DNA of 64,000 bases from Heterocephalus glaber. Its lineage: Eukaryota; Chordata; Mammalia; Rodentia; Bathyergidae. The translations under genes were made by a program, and so were the position numbers. The first letter of the stretch is position 1, and every line of letters begins with the position of its first letter. The DNA is taken from the NCBI RefSeq assembly GCF_000247695.1, contig NW_004624847.1, positions 5,601,940-5,665,939 of the forward strand, given 5' to 3'. The notes beneath the pieces were generated by a model that made no database searches, was not told the origin of the DNA, and saw only the letters and a program-made list of their open reading frames with translations. Shown piece after piece: positions 1 to 10,000 of the stretch.

Positions 1-267
1 ATCTGTGTAAGCGGGCAATGAAAAGCTCATTGTCCAGGCCCGGGCTCCCCACTCCCACCCTGTCAACTGAAACCACCCTTACACACAGGACGCCCACGAT
101 GTCCCCAGGAGCGAGTGGGGTCAGCTTCAAGCCTGGGTTCCCTGCCCACGAAAGTGGTGATGACCAGAGCCCCACCTAAGAGTGCAAGGAACTGCAACCC
201 AGGGGCACTGGAGGCCATGCGCCACCGTGCAGGAAGACCCCTCACCCTGGGGGCATTCGGCACTGAC
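1..267 (-). other. THAP4: THAP4 intron 2, 5' part
   Basis: This is non-coding sequence beyond the THAP4 exon 2 donor. I see no exon, repeat or motif that I can name. The nitrobindin-domain exons must lie further left, outside the window. Confidence 0.7.
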
Positions 268-3200
268 CTCGGCTGGGGGGCAGCAGGCTGCTCAGGTAGG
301 GGAAGCTCGCTTTCCGCAGCTGGTCCAGCTTCTCTCGCAGCTTGCGCACCTGGCTGTCGGAGCGGCTGACGCGCTGGCGCAGGCTCTTCAGCTCGCCATT
401 TTTCTTTTCCACCTGCTCTCGCAGGCAGCACACCTGGCTCTTGTTCTGCCGCGCTGAGAAGCAGTAGGAGTGCAACGAGTCGATGAGCTTGCAGGCCCCT
501 GACGCTGACAAGATGACTTCATTGATCGACATGGGGCTGGCATCGCTATGCTCACTCTGCACGGCTTCTGCAGCTGGCTTCGGGGTGACGTCTGTCGGAG
601 GGGCCGAAGGACCCTGGGAAGGCTTCTGCGGCGTGGCTGTGAGTGAGGAGCTTGGAGGACTCTGGGCTGAGCCCTTGTCGGGCCCCAGGCTGCTCCCACT
701 GCACCTGGGCTCCACATCTCTCTTCAGCCTTTTTCGGTCGATGGGCTCACGGGGGACGGACAGCCTCTCTCGAGTGTGCTTGGAAGAGAAGCTGTAAGAG
801 TGGAGTGAGCCGATAAACTTGCAAGCCCCAGACCCCAGAGGGGTAAAGTCATCCGCGGAAATGCCACTCTTGTCTGCCCCTGCCGCGGGGCTGCCGGAAG
901 CAGCATTCTGGTCATGGAAGTCTGCAGCTCGTGCCTCTGCCTCGCCCTGGCTGCCTGGCGTTCTTTCTGGAGACCCCCGCACCTGCTCCCGACCCACAGT
1001 GTCTGGGCCAGCCTGGAGCACAGCCTCCCCCTGCAGAGCAGCTCGCTTCAGCTTTCCGGACTCAGGCTTGGCCATGGGGTTTCCACTGGAGGGCAACGAG
1101 GAGCCCGGGGCTGCCTTCCCGGCTGCTGTGCTCGCCTGACCTTTCATGCTCCCCGAGGCCTTGCTGGTGTCCTTTCTCCTGGCTCGGCCATGGCCCCCAG
1201 CCCCCCTCTTCTTCTCAGTCAGGTGGAAGATGGAAGGCACAGCCGTGGGCTTGAGCAGGCGGTGCTGGTCCTCCAGCCTTTTGGAGAAGCTGTCTTTGGT
1301 GAAATGCTCACTGCAGAGGAACGAATACTTAGTGGGGGTCCAGTTATCCCTCTGAACAGCTTTTAACCACTGAAGGAGGCGTTTGGAGTCCTTAAGGGGG
1401 AACCTGCAAGATGAATGACAAAGTACTGAGAAATAATTAAATGTCTCCCCCTAAATGATCAACTACAAAAGTAAAATAACTGTTTTTGCAAACATCCAAA
1501 CCTATACTGATTTCATCTGCTTAAACACTTTACCAGAGACATAAGAAGCAGGTATTTGCAAGGTGTTCCTGGAATGGAAGGATGCATGGCCCACTGTTGA
1601 TCCTTCAGGAGCCTGAAGGCTGTAAGGCAGATAGGAATGCAGCCCTCATTCCCCCCAGGTTGTGGCAAATGCCCCATAGGTATGCAGGACACCCAGATCT
1701 CTGGACCATAAAAAGCTGGGCACTGACCAGCCCTACCCAGATATGCCTGGAAGGTAGGACTCTGGGCAGTAACAGCAGAATGTCTGATGCCTGTACTAAG
1801 AAGCCATTCAATGTGGGCCACAAGGATGGGAATAAAAGGCCAGGAGAGCACCCAGATGCCCAGCAGGATGACCGCCCCAGCTGTGGTGGAAGCAGCTGAG
1901 GAAGTGGGAACCAGCTCAAGTAAGAGTCCAGCTGCAGTTCTGTGCTCTCGTGGGCTCCACTACCAGGAGTAAAAGTGCTCTCTTGGGAGTCAGGCAGCCC
2001 AAACTTTGAGAATACTGTGCTGAGTTAAATATGCCAGTCACAAAAACACTTACCCAGCTATACAAATGCTACATATGCTTATATAAGGTACCGAGAGTGG
2101 TCAAATTCATAGCTAGACTGGTGGTTGCTAGAGAGTGAGGAGAAGAGAAATGAGGAGTTAGTTTAATTCAGAGTTTCAGCTTTACAAAATCAAAAGCTGT
2201 GAAGGTGAATGTGCCACACAGTAAGTGAGTGTATTTAGTGCCATTGCCCCACACACTTTAAAAAGGTAACAAGACAGAGGACATGCAGTGTAAGAGGTAT
2301 TTAAATCATTTCTCGTTGCCTATGACACTGAACAATCACTTCTCCATTAAGGCAAAATCTGTACTGTATTTTAAAAAACTCAGATGTGTGGCACTTGAGT
2401 GCCTCTATCCCACCAGAGGCCACAGTGGGACAGGATGGGTCAGAGAGGTCGAGGCGGCTGGACCTTGCCTCCCTTCTCAATGGACTGGGACCCTGATTCT
2501 CAGAGGTCCCCCCAAGTTGGGCATCCTTTGCCCCACACCGCGCTCGACATGATGAATGCCACCAGCTGCTTTCCTGGCGATGCTCTGCGTCCTTTTCAAA
2601 ATCAGTAACACAACTTCTGGCGCGCGAGCTCTGAGGGAAACAGGATAGCACCCGGCCTCCAGAAGTAATCAATGCTACCAGCTCTTTCGACAGACTGTAG
2701 CAACTTTGGATTCAGGGCATCCGCTGTAATGCTGTAAATAACGCGTGTGGTTCCCACCAGCTACAGAAACAGCCGCATGTGCAGAATGCCTTCTGGGACA
2801 GGGTCCCCTGACTTCTTGTTCTGGTCCCTTCCCGGGAAATTGCTGGAAGAACCCACAGAACTGGGAAGCCGCTAGCACCCTCGGCCTTTCCCAGGCGGGG
2901 GATGCGCGAGCCCCGGTCTTCGGGCGGCGCGTCAGCGCGGACCCGTGAGAACTGCTCGGAGGGGGGGGGTGCCTCGGGTCCGCACCCCGAAGCCGGAGAG
3001 CCGGGTTACCGCGACGGGGACAACCAGCGGGGGATAAGCGTCTGCGGAACGCGCTACTCCCGCAGCTCGCGGTGCCACCCAGGTCGATGGGCGCGGGGGG
3101 CGCGGGCGGACATGGCTTGACCTGGCCCGGCGTGGCCGCGATGGCCCAAGGCGCGAGGCCCAGGGACGGCGGCCGGGCCAAGGTCACATAGCGCCCGTTC

Positions 3201-3401
3201 CCGTCGCCCAGCTCCCCTTGGCGCCCAGGCCAGCCAGGCCTCGCACCCCCGCCCCGGCCCGGCGCGCCGCCTCAGTTTCCCTGCCAGCTCGGCTGGGGCG
3301 GGGGCGTGGCGGCGGGCGGTGTACCTGTGGAAGGAGACGGCGCGCTTCTCGCCCTTGCCCTGCCGGTTGGAGCAGTTCACGGCCGCACAGCAGATCACCA
3401 T
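268..3401 (-). CDS. THAP4: THAP4, THAP domain-containing protein 4 (exons 1-2, 3' part outside window)
   Basis: Coding exons read on the minus strand are 3401-3325 (25 codons plus 2 bases) and 1403-268. They splice in frame (His-Ar|g-Phe) between a GT donor at 3324 and an AG acceptor at 1404. The N-terminus carries a THAP zinc finger, a C2CH DNA-binding fold. Its probable ligands are Cys5, Cys10, Cys56 and His59, and it ends in the family's AVPSIF-type motif. A long low-complexity Ser/Pro/Lys-rich middle follows, containing two copies of a short CK-I-SLHSY repeat, then a Leu-rich coiled coil (about 310-440). The C-terminal nitrobindin-like heme domain known from human THAP4 should lie left of base 1; a donor (gtcagt) sits at 267-262. 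The start codon is the first ATG and gives the expected N-terminus. The gene is divergent from ATG4B. It is a probable nuclear DNA-binding protein; the heme role is known only from the family. Confidence 0.95.
1404..3324 (-). other. THAP4: THAP4 intron 1
   Basis: The intron is bounded by a GT donor (3324) and an AG acceptor (1404). It holds one old LINE-1 3'-end fragment (about 2085-2272). Its 5' end, about 2890-3324, belongs to the CpG island. I recognise nothing else in it. Confidence 0.8.
2085..2272 (+). repeat. LINE-1 3'-UTR fragment (old)
   Basis: The text resembles the 3' UTR of ancient mammalian L1 elements: 'actggtggttgctagag', 'gaggagttagttta', 'gagtttcagctttac', then a 'tgccacacactttaaaaa' end. 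It is diverged and truncated on both sides. The family assignment is from memory of the consensus. Confidence 0.55.
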
Positions 3402-3513
3402 CGCGGGCCTCGGCGCAGCGCCCGGCAGGCTCCGGCCTCGCAGCCCGCCGCCCGCCGCCCAACCCGCCCCGAGGGAGCACGGCGACACGGTCGGGACGTG
3501 GGCCGCGGACGCG

Positions 3514-3533
3514 CCGTACGGCAAGATGGCGGC
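3514..3533 (+). promoter_or_regulatory. YY1-type motif, copy 1
   Basis: The core CAAGATGGCGGC (3522-3533) matches the YY1 consensus and also the TISU translation-initiator consensus. It is preceded by CCGTACGG, which is shared with the next copy. Confidence 0.6.
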
Positions 3534-3600
3534 GCACTGCGGTCCGCCTCGCGCTGCGCTCAGGCTCCTGGGGCCACGGCAGGTCCGCGGAGCGTCGCTG

Positions 3601-3624
3601 CGGCGGCGGCGGCGGCGGCGGCGG
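3601..3624 (+). repeat. (CGG)8 trinucleotide run
   Basis: Eight uninterrupted CGG units lie in the shared THAP4/ATG4B promoter, between YY1-type motif copies 1 and 2. The length is in the range of normal promoter CGG tracts. Confidence 0.9.
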
Positions 3625-3725
3625 TAGCGGGCGGGCGCGGAAGCCGCCTGGTCGTACAAGTGTGTGCGGTGACATGAGCGCGTGCCGTGACATGTGCTCG
3701 TATGGCGAGCTGCGCGCACGTCCGT

Positions 3726-3745
3726 CCGTACGGCAAGATGGCCGC
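3726..3745 (+). promoter_or_regulatory. YY1-type motif, copy 2
   Basis: The sequence is CCGTACGGCAAGATGGCCGC. It differs from copy 1 by one base in 20 and lies 212 bases downstream of it. Confidence 0.55.
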
Positions 3746-3891
3746 GGCAGTTCGCGCGAGCTGGCCGCGCCCCCGGCGCCCCGGGTGCTTTGAGGGACAG
3801 CGCCGGGCCCGGTGGCCGGGTCCTGTCGGGGTGCCGCAAGCCACAGCCCCGCGACCCCTAGCTCCTGGGCCTGGCCCCGGACGCTGCGCCG

Positions 3892-3911
3892 CCGTACGCC
3901 GAGATGGCGGC
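3892..3911 (+). promoter_or_regulatory. YY1-type motif, copy 3
   Basis: The sequence is CCGTACGCCGAGATGGCGGC. It differs from copy 1 at two of 20 bases and lies 166 bases after copy 2. It is about 108 bases upstream of the ATG4B start codon, so it could mark the ATG4B transcription start. Confidence 0.55.
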
Positions 3912-4018
3912 TTCCACCCTTCCGCTGTGCCGTGCTTGGCCCCCGTGGCTTCCCGTCGCCGCGTCGCCCTGCGCCCGTCGGAGCGACGCCGCGGCCAGTC
4001 GGCGGCCGGACGGGGAAG

Positions 4019-7000
4019 ATGGACGCAGGTAAGGAGGGGGCGCCTATCCTCAGACTACTGCGCTCCCCTATCCTCCTCCGGCTCGCTCGGGGTCTTCGGG
4101 ACAGGGACGGCCCTCGCGGGCGCGCGGACTGAAAGGGCCACCCCCCTTCGTCACCGCTGTGCGCTGCGGCCCGTCACCGGGCCAGCTGGGCCCCCTCGGA
4201 CCACGGGCAGCGCCCAGCCTGGCAGGAGGGAGGCGGGCGAGGGGTCCTGGGGCATTCGGGGCTGGCGGAGCGGGGCTGGGCCCTACTGCGCGAACACGCA
4301 GAACTCAACTTTCATGAAGTTACCGGTCGGGGCTTCGGGATTCGCAACGTGCATCTTTTATTTTTGACTTTAATAGCCTGGAGGTGACCCAAGCTTTTTC
4401 TGCGCCCCGAAAGGCAGTGAGTCTATCTCACCCCATTTCCTGGGATGCTAAAACAGTGTGTTGAGCGGGGTGGGGTGGGGTGGGGGTGGGGGGCCTGTGG
4501 TCGCGGTGTTGATTTTCCCTTCCTTTAGGTGTCCGCTCCAGATTGACAGTTCCTTTTCGCTGGCAAGATATTTCGGAGACACGAGTCTGTACCAAATGTA
4601 TCGTTTACTCGTGGCCCTAAAAACATTTTACACGAATTCTCTTGTTCATTCTTGAGCGGTTTTAGGTTTTGTTTGTTTCTTGTAGGTTCTGCTTTGTCTT
4701 CCTTTAAGTGTCTCCTTACTTGCAAAAGTTGGCTTTGATCTGGCTCAATTTTACCTGTCATTCTGAATGGCATCGCTTTTGGTTTGTTTTTCTTCTACTG
4801 GGTGTAGAAGGTTACAAAGATCTTTGCAATTTACAGAGTTACTACGATTTTACTGGGGACTTGTAGAGCCTTTCAATGATTTCTGGATCTCATCACTTCC
4901 CTGTGTTACATGGCTGTAAGAAGAAGGAACGCTGATTCCCCCGGGACGATGTATATTTTTGTGAAGTTGTAGAATGAGTATCAGCCACTGTGGTACTGTT
5001 TGCTGGGTTGGGGGGAGGAGTGAGGAAAAGTAGATTTAGTTACCCATTTTCTTTTTAGATGTTATTTTAGGTACGTAAGGCTGTTCGCATGAGAAACACA
5101 GTTAAGGTGGAAAAACAGTTTAACCTTGATCGGATTACCTTAAATGTGAAAGTCATGTTTAAGAATACAGTTGTATAGTCACACGATGATCCCTTAATAG
5201 TACACAGAATGCCGGTACTTGCAAAAATAAAAGTAGAAAAGATGTTTACTTTTGAAGGTCTCTATTAATGCTGGTAAAAACATACACAATGGCCCGGGAT
5301 TTAGCTCAGGTGCTACTGCCTGCCTCGAAAGCAAAAGTTCCTGAGTTTGATCCCCAGGACCCCTAAAAAACCAAACATACACAATGGAGCCATTTTCCTT
5401 CTAACATTCTGCTGAATGACCTTTTAGGTTGTAAATCATCTGCCCTCCACAAATCCTTGGATTCCTTGACGATTATTCTGTTCTTTTGTTTGTAGGGCGG
5501 TACTCGGGATCAAACTCGGGACCTTGCGCTTGCAAGGTAGGCGGCAGCACCACTGAGCTAAATCCCTGGCCCGATTTTTCTGTTCTTAACCATGTGTAAT
5601 ACAATTCCTGGTTCTTGTAGTTGTTTATTCCATAAACACTTTTCACTGAGTGCCAAGCGTGTGCGGGGTATTATTGAAGATCCTGGGACAAGAGAAGTGC
5701 ACAAAACAGACAACCACTGTCTGGAGACAGCGAGCATTCTCAAGGGGAGACCCTTGGTGAGCAGCAGTGTGTGTGGCTTGTGTAGGAGAGCCATGTGGGC
5801 CATGCAGAAGGAGATTGGAATTGCAGCCAGGACACCCAGGAGAGATATCACTCTGAAGGTTACATTTTTACCCACACTGAGAAGTATGGCAGGACATAGG
5901 ACAAGAGAGCTAATCTGAGATCAGCAAGGAGGTTTGTGTGTCTAGGAGCAGTGGACAGGGACAAGAGAAGCAGGAGCTGAGGGCAGAGAGGTGACTTGGC
6001 CCTAGTCATGAGGCCTTGCCTAGGTCACAGTGAAGACTTGGGCATTTATTCTGAATAGGATGGTGACCCTTTGGGAGGTTTTGAGAGCAGTAATATGATC
6101 AGACTTATGTTTAACAAACTCTAGCTCCAGCTCTGTTGAGAATATACTGCAGAAGGACAAGGACAGAAGCAAGGAGACCAGTTAAGAGTCCATTTCAATA
6201 AGCTTAGCAAAGAGATGCTGGAGACTTAGCTCAGGATGGGGAGAAGAGGTGGGATTCTGCTGTGTTGTGAAGGTTGAGACAATAGGATTTGTTTACAGAT
6301 GGAAAGCTGGGAGGAGGGTAGCAGGGAGGGAGGAGTGAACAATGGCAAATGCCTAAATTGGGACCAGCAGGGAGCTCCTGCATGGTGGGCAATGTTCGGA
6401 CTCTGTGTTGGTTGTGAGGTACCTAGATGTCTGTGTAGCTGTGTCCCAGGGCCTTTGAGGCCACAGACTTGGAGCTAAGGGAATAGGCCTAGCTAAAGCT
6501 GTACAGGAAGCCACACTAGAGGTTCTCCCAGGTCTGAGTGTGGGTAGGTAAGAGGAAGCCAGGCAGAGATCCCAGGCTGCTGGCATGAGGAGGTTCAGGA
6601 GGTGGCAGGCAGGCACAGTTTGGTTGTGTTCTCCACCAGTCCCCCAGCACTGTCTATAAAAACATGCTTCTGGTTCAAAGAGCTCTCAGGTACCAGTACC
6701 TGAATAGCCACCCTGTTCATTGGTTGGGGACAGCACCAGTGTTCTATGTACTGCACGTTCTGTCTGGCACATGGTTAGTAGTCAGTGGAGCAGAGCTTCA
6801 ATTAATAATTTACACATTCCCCTGCTACAGGTTGAACATCCCTAATCCAAAATCCAAAAACTTTTTGAGCACCAGCATGGTGCCACAAGTGGAATAAGTC
6901 CACATCTGACCTCGTGAGACAGTTGCGGTCAAAACACTTGTATCTTTTACTAACAGTATTATGCAAGTATTTTAGGCTATGCGTCTAAGGTGTATATGAA

Positions 7001-10000
7001 TCATAAACGAATTTCACATTTTGGTTTGGGTCTCATCCACAACATCTCATCATGTATATGCAAAATATTCAAAAATCCAAAATACGAAACACTTCTGGTC
7101 CTGAGCATTTTGTATAAAAGGATACTCAGCCTGTATAAGAATTTCAGTTTGTATGATTGTGCATAGTTGAGTCCAGTCTACTAGCTTATGATGTCAGTGA
7201 CTGAGAAAGTCTGCTTGCTGCAGAGCAGTGGGTTTTAATGTGGACATTCAGACCAGTGTGTTCACTGTGGCACTGTTTTTTAGTTCTCTGACATAGCTGC
7301 AGTTTTTACTTTCTTTTTCTCTTCCTTCTACATACAAGCTGCTGTCTTAAGCATACTTTTCTCAAGGAAAGGCAGAACCTTTCTGCTGAATTGATTTGTA
7401 ATCTTATGGAGAATCTTTCAAAATGGATGCATCACAGTAAGCTCTAGAAGAAATCTATTGGTTGGACATTTTTTGTTCTTCCTGCTTGAACAGCAGTGTG
7501 GTTGATACTGAGTGGAGAGAAATTAGTTAAATTCACTGAGGACAATTCTCTATTTTCTATCTACCAGATTAATAATATTAAATCACATTGCTTTTTTCCT
7601 GTTAGAATTAATATATTATTAGACACTTTCTGCTTTCTCTTCCAGCTGTGATGACAGAAGTTCCAAGAAGAGGGTATAGAAAGTCAAGCCCTTGGGTGCA
7701 GGTGACCACATGGGGACTCTTTTCAAGGCAGTGTCCTTCTGAAACTGGATGGGCCTCACCTGCTGTTGTGCTTCTCTTGCATGTCATGTAATGTCATATT
7801 ATCGTCCTTGTCTGGGAGTCAGCAGACTGGCTTTTTCTTCAAGGCTGGCCTCTATCTCAAGAGCCATGTGTACTGCTTCATAAGTGACAGGAGGTGGCGT
7901 GAAAAGATAATGAGGTTATGATGAAGACTGAGAAACAGGACTGGGGAACCTCTGGAGAATTGCAGAGGCTGCTGGCTATAGTCAGGGGAGTCACGAGAGT
8001 GACGGCCTCTTGCTGGTCAGTCCCTATAAACAGCAGAGGCTGTGAGCTTTAGTTTTGTGGCTGAGCAGAGCTGCTAGCGTTGCCCCCCTTCATGGGCAAG
8101 GAGAGTAAGGCTAGAGAAGATGAGGCTAGCAAGTACACTCTCTGTTTTCAGATACAAGCTTAATAAAAATTAGAAGTTAAGTGTTATTTTGAAAAATATC
8201 TCCTTCCTACCCAGACGGTCAGGGGGCTCAGTGGCCTGGTCCACAGCCTCAGCCTATGTTCTCCGAGTGTTGCCTCATCCACCGCACCTCACAGTGTCTT
8301 CCTCTTCAGCCGGAGCTGTGGGTGTGCCCTGCAAGGTGGGCCAGCCAGTGCATTGCCTCTGGTCCTCCAGCGCAGGTGGGGTTCTTGAGGACACAAGAAC
8401 CTTGTGAGAAATCCTGCTTCTTCCAGTAGGAATCAAGGCAGGCCTACAGGGTCCTTGTTGCTGACTCTCCGGGCTGCAAGCTCAAGGACATCTGAGCCTA
8501 CCTGGCAGTGGCATGGCTGGCTTCTCTCTAAATGCAGTCACAGCTCTTTTCTCAGGAAAGTTTATTACATTGGATCTGGTTTTGATAAAAAACTCAGATG
8601 TCTGGTTTGGTTTCTATTTGCAGCGCTCTGAGTGTTGTCTCTCATCTTGGGAACACAGTGTGTAATAACTGTAATATGGTGGACTGGCACCCACTGCAGA
8701 AGGAATTCAAGAAGGCTGGCCCTGAAAATGTCTTTGGTCCCTACATGGATCAGAGCTCATCCCACTTTCCCAGTGAGAAAACTGAATGCAGAAAGGTTAC
8801 AATTTAGGGGGATAGCATGCATGGTTCCTGGTGGCCTTAGACCCCAGGCTGCACAGCTAAGTGCTGGACCACCTCTGCACACTGCCTGGGATGTGTTGTT
8901 GTCCTCCATGGTGTGGGAAGTGCAGGTGTCCAGGCTGAAGGAGGTGCATTGTGGTGGGAGGAGTGAGAGGGCAGAAAGAGGGAGCACTTCCTCTTTGAGT
9001 CCTGGGCTGGGGCAGGTGTGTTCCCACCCACACAGGGCTTGACTGGGGAGCATGGAGAGGGGCTGCAGGCTCAGAGGCCTGGAACTTCCCCTCACAGGAG
9101 ACCCATGGCGCGTGAGGGCTGGCCAGTCTCTCTGCTGCTCAGATGGATGGATGGAAAGATGTTGTTGTTTTGCTGCTGCTTTGAGCTGTGGTTGCCTCTG
9201 GGTAGTATGGTTGTGTTTCTTCATCCGCAAGCTGGCTTTTGGTTCAAGAGGCCTGTAATTTTCATGATTAAAGTAAGACATTTTGTGATGTATTTGAGCT
9301 TAATAGGACACCCCTTATTACCTTCACTCTGAAGTTGGCTTCCTTGCCTATAAAGTTTGCTAATAAACTTAAGAAATGTGCCTGCTCTGCACTGTGCTGC
9401 TTCAAGGGCGAGGATCCTCACCTTTAGAAATGCCCGGATGGATTGTGACACTGCTTTCAGAGCGAGCTGTTTTCTTCTTCCTTAGCTATGTGTCTCTTTC
9501 CTTTATTGTTTATATATTTCATATGGGAAACTAGATATCATAGTTCTCAACTTCCAAATTCTTTATTTTTTTTTGGTACCAGGACCTTGTACCTTGTACT
9601 GCTGAGACAGGCACGGTGCCACTGAGCCAAATTCCTGGCCCTTCAACTTCTCAATTCTTTTTTTTTGGTACCAAGGATTGAACTCAGGACCTTGGACTTT
9701 TGAGGCAGATGTGGTGCTACTGAGCTAAATCCCCAGCCCAACTTCCCAATTCTGATAACTTCCTGTACACACTTGTATTGACCCAGGGCTGTGGTTCTTT
9801 CTCCAATGGCAGATGTCACGTCCTGTGTCATAGTCTCAGAGATGTCATCCAGAGTACTCCTGGCTGTCTAGTGCTTTACCAGATAACATAGCTTCATTTA
9901 AAGCTGGTGTCCTGGAAGGGCTCAGACACAAGGAGAATGTTCCAGCAAAGGTTGGACTTGCTTTCCTGTAGTGTTATAAGTTGGAATTTGACAGGATTTT

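Larger units (their letters stand above)
2890..4040. promoter_or_regulatory. CpG island and divergent promoter of THAP4 and ATG4B
   Basis: The stretch is very rich in G+C and CpG, unlike the flanks. It contains the start codons of THAP4 (3401, minus) and ATG4B (4019, plus), only 617 bases apart and head to head. No TATA box is apparent. Three near-identical YY1-type motifs, a (CGG)8 run and several GC boxes lie between the two starts. This layout is typical of a bidirectional housekeeping promoter. The exact transcription starts cannot be read from sequence. Confidence 0.85.

Noticed and set aside
3054..4367. Several long open frames in the THAP4/ATG4B island on both strands
   Set aside because: Stop codons are rare in CpG-rich DNA. 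Apart from THAP4 exon 1 and ATG4B exon 1 these frames show no conserved content.
9321..9375. TATAAA followed by AATAAA, suggestive of an LTR
   Set aside because: No LTR ends, primer site or family text were recognised around it.
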